A DNA stretch of 64,000 bases from positions 1 to 64,000 of the forward strand of contig NZ_RHOA01000001.1 of assembly GCF_003946545.1 (NCBI RefSeq). Direction: 5' to 3'. Shown one piece after another: positions 29,364 to 36,576 of the stretch (the first letter of the stretch is position 1; each line of letters begins with the position of its first letter). The stretch comes from Levilactobacillus tangyuanensis (GTDB lineage: Bacteria; Bacillota; Bacilli; Lactobacillales; Lactobacillaceae). The notes under the pieces are model-generated. The model was not told where the DNA came from and did not search any database. It saw only the letters and a program-made list of their open reading frames with translations. The position numbers and the translations under genes are program-made.

Positions 29364-29842
29364 TACGCCAATTTTCCGAGTTCCGCGGGACTGGCGCCGT
29401 CGGCCACCAATTTTTCGAATTCCGCATGGACTGCGGGATCGACATGGTTGGTGCCAGGGAGATAGTGAATGCTCTCGGTGCCGGCCTGCAACGCGGTCTT
29501 GTAGTACCACTTCTTCCAGCGCAGGAAGTCCAGGGTATGTTGAAGCTGAGCCATCTTTTTTTCCAGGGCCTGTTCATGCTCCGTTAGAAAGTCATAGCGG
29601 GCCTGCAACGTGGTGTCGCCGGTCATGCACAGGTCGATGAAGTCGCCAATCTGTTTGACCGGAACGTCGGCCTCTTTGAGACACATGATGACCTCCAGAA
29701 AGTTAAAGTCATTGTCTTTAAACCGCCGGCGGCCTGCCTCATTGCGGTCGACGAATGGTAACAGGCCCTCTTTATCGTAATAGCGGAGGGTGTAGGGACT
29801 GATGGAAAGTTTTTCGGACACTTGTCCAATTGAATAACTCAT
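29363..29842 (-). CDS. MerR family transcriptional regulator
   Basis: A 159-residue one-component regulator. The N-terminal winged helix reads YSIGQVSEKLSISPYTLRYYDKEGLLP, the typical MerR helix-turn-helix and first wing. It is followed by a coiled dimerisation helix (ARYDFLTEHEQALEKKMAQL). There is no clear metal-binding Cys cluster, so it belongs to the small-molecule or redox-responsive group. The start is placed at 29842; a longer frame to 29914 runs into its own promoter region. It is divergent from an SDR oxidoreductase and shares a MerR-type promoter with it (29872-29902). Confidence 0.9.
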   Translation of the reverse strand: MSYSIGQVSEKLSISPYTLRYYDKEGLLPFVDRNEAGRRRFKDNDFNFLEVIMCLKEADVPVKQIGDFIDLCMTGDTTLQARYDFLTEHEQALEKKMAQLQHTLDFLRWKKWYYKTALQAGTESIHYLPGTNHVDPAVHAEFEKLVADGASPAELGKLA

Positions 29843-29871
29843 AAAATAAACCGCCTTTTTAAATTTGTGGC

Positions 29872-29902
29872 TTGACTTAGAGTCAGCTCTAGAAACTATA
29901 CT
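29872..29902 (+). promoter_or_regulatory. MerR-type promoter with central dyad
   Basis: TTGACT (29872-29877) and TATACT (29897-29902) are 19 bases apart, the long spacer typical of MerR-controlled promoters. The spacer holds TTAGAG-TCAG-CTCTAG, an inverted repeat. It drives the SDR gene; the divergent regulator is the likely binder. Confidence 0.75.
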
Positions 29903-29947
29903 ACCATTAATCAATCAAAGACAGACCATTTAGGAGGGTTTATTATA

Positions 29948-30685
29948 ATGACTGAAACAAAACCATTAGTTGTGATCACCGGTGCTAGCTCAGGATTCGG
30001 GGCAGAGGATGCTAAATTATTTAATACGGCCGGCTTCCCATTATTGTTACTGGGACGCCGTCTAGAGAAGATTCAGGCGCTACCCTTAGACTTCACCAAT
30101 GTGATGACGGCGGCCGTTGATGTGACCGACCAGGCGGCTTTAAAGACCGCCATTCAAGCGGCGGAAGCCAAGTATGGCGCCACCGACCTGTTGATTAACA
30201 ATGCCGGGGTCATGCTGTTAGGGAATGTTCAGCGCCAAGACCCTAAGGAATGGCAAACGATGTTGGATACCAACGTCATGGGTGTGTTAAACGGGACGCA
30301 GATTGTTCTGCCAGCGATGGTGGCCCGGAAGCATGGAACCATTATCAACATGTCGTCCATTGCCGGATTCAAGGCCTTCGCGAACCATGCCGCCTATGTT
30401 GCCAGCAAGTTCGGCGTGCATGGGTTATCTGAGACGATTCGTCAGGAAGTTTCTAGCGATAACGTCCGAGTTTCTCTGGTGGCACCGGGTGCCGGTGAAA
30501 CCGAACTGCTGACGCATGTGACCGATGCTGGTGCTTTGAAGGACTACGAGGCCTGGAAGCAAACCATGGGTGGCCTGACGTTAGATCCTAAATATGTGGC
30601 CCAAACGGTGAAATTCATTTATGATATGCCACAAGAAGTTAACGTCCGGGAAATTGACTTGGCCGCAACCCGCCAAGATAGCTAA
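29948..30685 (+). CDS. Short-chain dehydrogenase/reductase
   Basis: A 245-residue NAD(P)-dependent oxidoreductase. The Rossmann motif is TGASSGFGAEDA (T-G-x3-G-x-G), the structural motif is NNAG, the catalytic Ser lies in NMSSIAG, and Y-x3-K is in AAYVASKFG. This is the classical SDR set. It is controlled by a MerR-type promoter divergent from a MerR gene, suggesting induction by an aldehyde, quinone or similar electrophile, which is inference. GGAGGG precedes the ATG. Confidence 0.92.
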   Translation: MTETKPLVVITGASSGFGAEDAKLFNTAGFPLLLLGRRLEKIQALPLDFTNVMTAAVDVTDQAALKTAIQAAEAKYGATDLLINNAGVMLLGNVQRQDPKEWQTMLDTNVMGVLNGTQIVLPAMVARKHGTIINMSSIAGFKAFANHAAYVASKFGVHGLSETIRQEVSSDNVRVSLVAPGAGETELLTHVTDAGALKDYEAWKQTMGGLTLDPKYVAQTVKFIYDMPQEVNVREIDLAATRQDS

Positions 30686-30698
30686 GCAAAACCGATTA

Positions 30699-30735
30699 GG
30701 ACTGGTCAGCGTTGACGTTGGCCGGTTCTTTTAGT
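30699..30735 (+). terminator. Intrinsic terminator
   Basis: GACTGGTCAGCG pairs with CGTTGGCCGGTTC (imperfect), then TTTTAG. Confidence 0.65.
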
Positions 30736-30748
30736 CTAGCCCAAAATA

Positions 30749-30780
30749 GTCGTCAATGTTTCATGTGAAACATTGACGAC
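30749..30780. promoter_or_regulatory. 32-bp perfect palindrome centred on a parS-like site
   Basis: Arms GTCGTCAATGTTTCA and TGAAACATTGACGAC flank a 2-base centre. The inner 16 bases (30757-30772, TGTTTCATGTGAAACA) match parS at 15 of 16. The flanking arms extend well beyond the usual site and there is no T-run, so it is not a terminator. Confidence 0.6.
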
Positions 30781-30844
30781 GGGACATCCGGTGGGATGTT
30801 TGGTATGCTAGTCCGGAAGTTTTCGGATGAAGGTGGGGCTCATA

Positions 30845-31327
30845 ATGGACATTAGGCAAGTAACACTAGCGGATTTGCCAGATATTTTACGGATTGAGAA
30901 TTTGGGCTTTACGGCGGACGAGGCCGGGACCGAGGCTCAATATCGTGATCGAATTGCCAAACTAACAACCACGTTCTTGGTGGGGAAGATTGCCGACCAG
31001 GTCGTGGGCTTCGTGGTCGGGCCGGCCACGACTGAGCCTTTGGTAGAGGACTGGATGTATGAAGCGACGCCGGCCAACCTAGTACAGGGCGGAAACCAAC
31101 TCATCTTTACGATTGCTGTGGACCCCGCCTATCGTGGGCAACATCTGGGAAGTCAACTTTTGGCCGCTATGACGGATCTCGCTAGGTCCCAGCAACGCGA
31201 GACAGTCGCTCTCACCAGTCTGGCTCGTAACGTCCCCTTCTACGAGAAGAATGGCTTTGAAAATCGTGGCGTGGCCGATTCCGACCATGCGGGTGAGACC
31301 TGGTACAATCTCGTCAAAACCTTGTAA
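30845..31327 (+). CDS. GNAT family acetyltransferase
   Basis: A 160-residue N-acetyltransferase. Strand FTIAVDPAYRGQHLGSQLLAAM carries the acetyl-CoA motif R-G-Q-H-L-G, and VPFYEKNGFENRG is the usual C-terminal signature (FYEKxGF). The start at 30845 follows AAGGTGGGG; the upstream ATG at 30827 lies before this site. It is a single gene with a terminator after it. The acetylated substrate is unknown. Confidence 0.88.
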   Translation: MDIRQVTLADLPDILRIENLGFTADEAGTEAQYRDRIAKLTTTFLVGKIADQVVGFVVGPATTEPLVEDWMYEATPANLVQGGNQLIFTIAVDPAYRGQHLGSQLLAAMTDLARSQQRETVALTSLARNVPFYEKNGFENRGVADSDHAGETWYNLVKTL

Positions 31328-31329
31328 AT

Positions 31330-31372
31330 TCAGGCTGAAGCAAGTCCATCTAGGATTTGTTTCGGCTTTTTT
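31330..31372 (+). terminator. Intrinsic terminator
   Basis: CAGGCTGAAGCAA pairs imperfectly with TTTGTTTCGGCTT, followed by a T-run. Confidence 0.65.
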
Positions 31373-31379
31373 GTTGATT

Positions 31380-31425
31380 CATGCGAAAATTCAGGCTGTA
31401 ATTTCGTTAGTAGGAGTAGGGAGTA
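31380..31425 (+). repeat. Conserved intergenic element, copy A
   Basis: The stretch CATGCGAAAATTC...AATTTCGTTAGTAG...AGTAGGGA is repeated with few changes at 54708-54753. Copy A lies about 110 bases before a Tet(M)-like gene; copy B about 120 bases before a drug-type MFS gene. Confidence 0.6.
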
Positions 31426-31533
31426 CGGATCATGTTCCTGCTGGAACAGAGATGGTATGATGTTAGAGAACGTTTTACCCTGAGCGATGAACGGAATCAT
31501 TTAAAAAATATGAAATTAAAGGAGAAATGACCG

Positions 31534-33495
31534 ATGAAACAAATTGTAGCGGGCATTGTGGCACACGTTGATGCCGGCAAGACCACGTTATCCGAGGCCA
31601 TGCTTTACCATGCCGGCGGCCTGCGTAAGCTCGGTCGGGTCGACAATGGGGATGCCTTCTTGGACCCCGACGATCTGGAAAAGCAGCGCGGGATCACCAT
31701 CTTTTCTCACCAGGCGCGGTTACAGACGGAAAACTTGGATCTGACGTTGTTGGATACCCCGGGGCACGTCGACTTTGCGAGCCAAACGGAACAAGTTTTT
31801 AGTGTCCTCGATTATGCGGTCTTGGTGGTGTCGGCAACGGATGGCATCCAAGGCTATACCCGGACGCTGTGGCGTCTATTGGCCGACTATCAGGTACCAA
31901 CTTTCATCTTTGTGAATAAGATGGATGCCAATGGAACGGACCAACAACGCCTCATAGAGCAACTACAGGCGACCTTCTCCGAGGGTTGTGTGCCGTTTGA
32001 CCATGAATTTACGGCGGACGATCGCGAAACTTTGGCCATGCAGGATGACGCGGTTCTCGAACGGTATTTGGATGACGGCAACCTGTCAGATGAGGCCATT
32101 CAACGGATGATCGGCCAGCGGCAAGTCTTCCCGGTCTATTTTGGGGCGGCGCTAAAGCTAACGGGGGTTCCCGAGCTTCTGGCCGGGTTAGAGAAGTGGA
32201 CAGTGACCACACCGGCCAAGTCGGAATTTGCGGCCAAGGTCTTTAAGATTTCCCATGATGATAAGGGCGAACGCTTGACCTGGTTACGCGTTACGGGCGG
32301 CGAGCTAGCCAACAAGGCCGTGATCTTAGGCGAACAAAAGGTGAACCAATTACGGGTCTACAATGGCGCTAAGTTTACGATTCAACCGACTGTGAGTGCC
32401 GGACAAGTTTGTGCCATTCCTAATCTCACGGGGACCTATTCCGGTCAGGGACTCGGGCAGGAAGCGGATGGCCGGGCGCCGGAGATTCAGCCGGTCTTGA
32501 ACTACACGCTGGATCCTAAGGACAATGACATCCATGAATGTTTAACCATTTTGCGAGAACTTGAGGATGAGGATCCCCAGTTACACGTGTCCTGGTCGAG
32601 TCATTTGCAGGAAATTCGGGTGCAAATTATGGGAGTCGTACAACTAGAAATTCTGCAACAGCTCCTTCATGACCGCTTCAATCTGGACGTTGGGTTTGGT
32701 GAGGGTAGCATCCTATATAAGGAAACGATTTCCCAGGCAGTTGAAGGCGTTGGACACTTTGAACCCTTGCGCCATTACTCGGAGGTTCATTTACTGATGC
32801 AACCGGCCCCACGGGGTAGCGGAATTCAGCTCGCCGCCGATTGTTCGCTGGAAGTGTTGGGTAAGAACTGGCAACACCAGGTTCTGAGTAACCTCCGCGC
32901 CAAGGAACACTTGGGCGTTCTAACGGGATCGGCACTAACCGATGTGAAAATCACGTTGGTTAGCGGACGAGCGAGCATCGTGCATTCCGTTGGTGGCGAC
33001 TTTCGTGAGGCCACCTGGCGAGCGGTACGCCAGGGATTGATGATGTTACGCGACCGCGGGGCCTGCCAGCTATTAGAGCCTTGGTATCGTTTCCGGCTAG
33101 AGGTCGGTCAGGACCAGGTTGGTCGCGCGATGACCGACATCCAGCGAATGGCCGGAGAATTTGAAGCACCGGTAGAGAATGCGGCCACGGGGATGACCAC
33201 GTTGAGCGGTGTGGCGCCAGTTTCAGAAATGCAGGACTACAGTCAGGCGGTTCAGGCCTATACGCATGGTCAGGGGTCGCTGGAGTGCTTGATCGACGGC
33301 TACCGACCTTGCCACAACGCCGAAGCGGTGATTGCGGCGCAGGACTATGCGCCCGTTTCCGACCTGGATAACACGCCGGACTCGGTATTCTGTGCGCATG
33401 GTGCCGGTTACCCAGTGCCTTGGGATGAGGTGCCAACAATGGCCCATGTCGATTATGTGTATTCCGCCACTGAACTGGCAGGTCTAGGGGATTAA
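31534..33495 (+). CDS. Tet(M)/Tet(O)-like ribosomal protection GTPase
   Basis: A 653-residue translational GTPase related to EF-G and to tetracycline ribosomal protection proteins. G motifs are AHVDAGKTTL (G1), RGITIFS (G2), DTPGHVDF (G3) and NKMD (G4). EF-G-like domains II-V follow, with ALRHYSEV-like EPLRHYSEVHLLMQP and a C-terminal HGQGSLE. Its length matches Tet(M) (about 639). Chromosomal lactobacillus homologues exist whose effect on tetracycline is not established, so resistance is only possible. GGAGAAATGACCG precedes the start. It is followed at 28 bases by a DUF1835-like gene, probably one transcript. Confidence 0.85.
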   Translation: MKQIVAGIVAHVDAGKTTLSEAMLYHAGGLRKLGRVDNGDAFLDPDDLEKQRGITIFSHQARLQTENLDLTLLDTPGHVDFASQTEQVFSVLDYAVLVVSATDGIQGYTRTLWRLLADYQVPTFIFVNKMDANGTDQQRLIEQLQATFSEGCVPFDHEFTADDRETLAMQDDAVLERYLDDGNLSDEAIQRMIGQRQVFPVYFGAALKLTGVPELLAGLEKWTVTTPAKSEFAAKVFKISHDDKGERLTWLRVTGGELANKAVILGEQKVNQLRVYNGAKFTIQPTVSAGQVCAIPNLTGTYSGQGLGQEADGRAPEIQPVLNYTLDPKDNDIHECLTILRELEDEDPQLHVSWSSHLQEIRVQIMGVVQLEILQQLLHDRFNLDVGFGEGSILYKETISQAVEGVGHFEPLRHYSEVHLLMQPAPRGSGIQLAADCSLEVLGKNWQHQVLSNLRAKEHLGVLTGSALTDVKITLVSGRASIVHSVGGDFREATWRAVRQGLMMLRDRGACQLLEPWYRFRLEVGQDQVGRAMTDIQRMAGEFEAPVENAATGMTTLSGVAPVSEMQDYSQAVQAYTHGQGSLECLIDGYRPCHNAEAVIAAQDYAPVSDLDNTPDSVFCAHGAGYPVPWDEVPTMAHVDYVYSATELAGLGD

Positions 33496-33522
33496 AAATT
33501 ATCATTAGGGGTGTATTTGAAA

Positions 33523-34224
33523 ATGGATGTGACTTTCAACGAGAGCTTTGCCAATGGCCTGGCCATGGCGTTAAAACAACCCGTTCTGGGGCTTCAGTGG
33601 GATCTAGAAATAGGCGACCTGACCAGACTGGAAACGTTCGATCCCAGGGCCTGGACGGTGCAAGCGGCCCAATCGGATGAATCGAGTGCCGCGGCCTTGG
33701 CAAAACGGGTTCAACAGCAACGGCAACAGTTAGATGCTGCTGTTGAACGTGGCGAAAGCATTCGGGTCTGGTGGTGTGAGACGGCGGCTGACCAACTGGG
33801 GTATTGGTGGCTATGCGATTATCTTCAAGCCGTCCCGAATCTCGTTAAGCAGGTGAAATTACCGTTGGATCGGTGGGTGACAACCACATCACCGGTCTTT
33901 CAACGCTTCGCTAGCCTGGCCGAAATGGATGGTGACTTGGCTGTGACCGAGTTGGATCATGCACAAGCGGTGACGGCATTGCAGCGTCAGGTTATGGGGC
34001 GGTATTGGCGAGAAATCGTTCAGGAAAACGCCGCATTGCGAGTTAGCATGAACGGTGTCGTCATTGGCGTTCCGGTCGATTTTCTTGATCGGCTTTTTGC
34101 ACAGCGATTGCGGCCAGGCAAGTCACTCACTTGGATCCTGGGCCAGGTTCTCGGGGCATTGCCAGTGGGGCTACCGGAATGGTGGTTACATTCACGAATG
34201 AGTGTAGTTATTAATAGCGACTAG
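33523..34224 (+). CDS. DUF1835/DUF3658-like protein
   Basis: A 233-residue protein. The central IRVWWCETAADQLGYWWLCDYLQ resembles the DUF1835 core (acidic/aromatic W-x-x-D-Q-x-x-x-x-x-L-C-D-x-L), and the C-terminal WREIVQENAALRVSMNGVVIGVPVDFLD resembles DUF3658. The function of these families is unknown. The start is ATG 33523 with AGGGGTG upstream; an in-frame GTG at 33511 overlaps that site. It is close behind the ribosome-protection gene, so probably co-transcribed with it. Confidence 0.7.
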   Translation: MDVTFNESFANGLAMALKQPVLGLQWDLEIGDLTRLETFDPRAWTVQAAQSDESSAAALAKRVQQQRQQLDAAVERGESIRVWWCETAADQLGYWWLCDYLQAVPNLVKQVKLPLDRWVTTTSPVFQRFASLAEMDGDLAVTELDHAQAVTALQRQVMGRYWREIVQENAALRVSMNGVVIGVPVDFLDRLFAQRLRPGKSLTWILGQVLGALPVGLPEWWLHSRMSVVINSD

Positions 34225-34251
34225 CTATTATTAATAACAACTAATCCGGAA

Positions 34252-34267
34252 TGTTTCCCATGAAACA
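34252..34267. promoter_or_regulatory. parS-like palindrome (variant)
   Basis: TGTTTCCCATGAAACA matches the parS consensus at 14 of 16 positions. Confidence 0.45.
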
Positions 34268-34362
34268 GTCTACCTAGGTGGTCCGTGCTATAATAGCGTC
34301 ATTATAGTGATTTGTAGGCGATACCCATACCCAACATTGCCGTTGATGGAAAGGAAGCCGTT

Positions 34363-35028
34363 ATGCGCATTAATATCTTGCAACACACACCTAATGAAGG
34401 TCCCGGCTCGATTGCCACCTGGGCCAGGCTTCGCGGTCACGAGGTCTATATTTATCATCCCTACCAGTTTGGCTACGTGCCTAGTGCGGACGAGACCGAT
34501 ATGTTGGTCATCCTCGGCGGCCCAATGAGTCCCAACGATGATTTGCCCTGGATTAAGCAAGAGCGCGAGCTGGTTAAGACCCTCATGGCACGAAATGTTC
34601 CCATCTTTGGGGCCTGTTTCGGGGCGCAATTAATCAGTCTGACGTTGGGTGGCCAAGTTACCCAAGCCCCGGCCAAGGAGGTCGGCTGGGCACCGGTGTA
34701 TCGACAAACTGACGTGATTCCAGGATTGCCGGAAAAGTTAACGGTCCTGCACTGGCATCAGGATATGTTTAGCATCCCAACTGGAGCGACGCGTCTGTTC
34801 TCGAGCGATCGAGTCGCCAATCAAGGCTTTGTGATCGGTCATCGCGTTGTGGGGTTGCAATTCCACTTCGAGCCGGAGGCCGACAACGTCCGTGAAATTG
34901 TCGTGAATGATTTCCCGTATATTGACGGATCGGACTTGGGGCAGACGGCGGCCGATATCTTAGCAACACCGGTTCCCGCGGCCAACCAGCAAGCCATGTT
35001 TCGAATCTTAGACTACTTAACAGAATAG
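34363..35028 (+). CDS. Class I glutamine amidotransferase
   Basis: A 221-residue stand-alone amidotransferase of the GMP-synthase-like type. The nucleophile elbow is GACFGAQLISLTLGG (Cys, about residue 86) and the catalytic His is in GLQFHFEPE, followed by a Glu. VILGGPMSPNDDLPWIKQE is the usual oxyanion-region string. A TATAAT box lies at 34290-34295 and AAAGGAAG precedes the start. The natural amine acceptor is unknown; related proteins act on peptides or bile-salt-like conjugates, or are unassigned. Confidence 0.88.
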   Translation: MRINILQHTPNEGPGSIATWARLRGHEVYIYHPYQFGYVPSADETDMLVILGGPMSPNDDLPWIKQERELVKTLMARNVPIFGACFGAQLISLTLGGQVTQAPAKEVGWAPVYRQTDVIPGLPEKLTVLHWHQDMFSIPTGATRLFSSDRVANQGFVIGHRVVGLQFHFEPEADNVREIVVNDFPYIDGSDLGQTAADILATPVPAANQQAMFRILDYLTE

Positions 35029-35035
35029 TTAGCAG

Positions 35036-35062
35036 AATGGCGGCCACAGGGTTGCCATTTTT
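35036..35062 (+). terminator. Intrinsic terminator
   Basis: AATGGC ... GCCATT followed by TTTTTG. Confidence 0.6.
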
Positions 35063-35249
35063 TGATTAAACAGAGACTTTCATTTTTTGTGCTAGACGTG
35101 CAAAATAAGCGTATTAATGATGGCAGATCCGATCCGGTAGCTGGCGTAACAAACGTCGTCGTTAGGGAAGTCCTAGCGACTCTCAAGCGGTATGCTGGCT
35201 GGAGAAGTGGGTCGCTGTCATCAAGGATTAAGGATAAACGAGGTGCCAC

Positions 35250-36134
35250 ATGAAAATTCAAACGGGGTTTATGCCGTTTCATCAATATCAAACTTATTAT
35301 CGAATTGTGGGGGACCTTAAGTCCGACCTGACGCCATTGTTGTTACTGCATGGCGGACCGGGATCGTCCCATAATTATTTCGAGGTCTTCGACCAACTGG
35401 CGGCGGAAACGGGGCGGCCGGTGATCATGTATGATCAATTAGGGTGTGGCCAATCGTCGATTCCCGATCGGCCGGAACTCTGGCACGCCACGACCTGGGT
35501 CGATGAACTCGCAGCCTTACGCGACTACCTACACCTCGACCGGGTTCACCTGTTGGGCCAGTCGTGGGGTGGTATGTTGGCCATCATTTATCTGTGTGAA
35601 CGGCGACCGGCCGGCATTCAAAGCCTGATTCTGGCCAGCACGTTATCTTCATCGGCCCTATGGTCACAGGAACAACATCGTTTGATTGCGTTCATGTCGC
35701 CGGCCGACCGGGCGGCCATGGCGACTGCCGAACAAACAGGTGACTTCAGCGCACCAGAATACGTGGCTGCCAACCAACGCTATATGATTGCCCATGCTTC
35801 CGGGCCGGTTACGGCGACCTCCGCCGAGTATTTACGACGCCCGAAAGTGGGGGGCACGCAGGCCTATCAGACGGCCTGGGGGCCCAACGAAGCTTTTCCA
35901 ACCGGAACCTTAGCCGATTACGACTATACGGATCGGCTGCCCGAACTGACCATGCCCACCTTGGTGACTAGCGGGGTCAACGATCTATGTACGCCATTGG
36001 TGGCAAAAAACATGGTGGATCACCTGCCTAACGCGGAATGGACCCTGTTCACCAATAGCCGGCACATGGCCTTTATCGATGAGACCGAAGCTTATTTAAC
36101 CCGACTCAAGCGATGGTTGAACGAACAAGATTAA
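35250..36134 (+). CDS. Proline iminopeptidase-like alpha/beta hydrolase
   Basis: A 294-residue serine hydrolase. LLLHGGPGSSHNYFEVF (HGGPG oxyanion motif) and YDQLGCGQSS are typical of proline iminopeptidases. The nucleophile is in LGQSWGGMLA (Ser, about residue 106), Asp is in VTSGVNDLCTP and His is in NSRHMAFID. The family releases N-terminal proline or acts on small peptides, useful for peptide-based growth. GAGGTG precedes the ATG. The 190-base leader can form alternative hairpins (35158-35216). Confidence 0.9.
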   Translation: MKIQTGFMPFHQYQTYYRIVGDLKSDLTPLLLLHGGPGSSHNYFEVFDQLAAETGRPVIMYDQLGCGQSSIPDRPELWHATTWVDELAALRDYLHLDRVHLLGQSWGGMLAIIYLCERRPAGIQSLILASTLSSSALWSQEQHRLIAFMSPADRAAMATAEQTGDFSAPEYVAANQRYMIAHASGPVTATSAEYLRRPKVGGTQAYQTAWGPNEAFPTGTLADYDYTDRLPELTMPTLVTSGVNDLCTPLVAKNMVDHLPNAEWTLFTNSRHMAFIDETEAYLTRLKRWLNEQD

Positions 36135-36137
36135 GCA

Positions 36138-36170
36138 AAAGGGACTGGATTGCTAATCCGGTCCCTTTAA
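36138..36170 (+). terminator. Intrinsic terminator
   Basis: AAAGGGACTGGATT / AATCCGGTCCCTTT, followed by AA; the stem is near perfect. Confidence 0.85.
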
Positions 36171-36576
36171 AATTGGCCATTTTTTCAGGTTCAGTTTAGG
36201 TCGATAGATTTAATGAAAGGACAGGCTAGGTCGACCAATTGATGGAAAGCATAGTGTACACACAATCAAAAACTTGTCACCGTTCATGTGACTGTGGGCT
36301 AGCGCAGTTAGAAGACTCATGTGATAAATTAATAAAAGTAAATTTGCTTGAATAACTGGTATAACAACGTTGAGTAGACGCGATCTCTACCGTGAATAGT
36401 TGTCAATGGACAAATTAAATGGTGGAATCAGATTGGCTTTTTTATTACCCACGGTATATACTAACTGTGTAAGGATCTACATAGTTTATGACTATAAGTA
36501 ATTGATTACTATGACTATAATGTAACCGAATTCATTCTGGACACCCTAAGCAAACCCGTGAAAGGGAGGAAATATC
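36171..36576. promoter_or_regulatory. Upstream region of the KxYKxGKxW adhesin gene
   Basis: About 400 gene-free bases. Two imperfect 30-base tandem units begin TAGGTCGA at 36197 and 36227. Further down are a possible -10 (TATACT, about 36455), AACTGTGTA/TACATAGTT arms and the palindrome AGTAAT-TG-ATTACT (36497-36510). It looks like a complex promoter. Confidence 0.45.
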
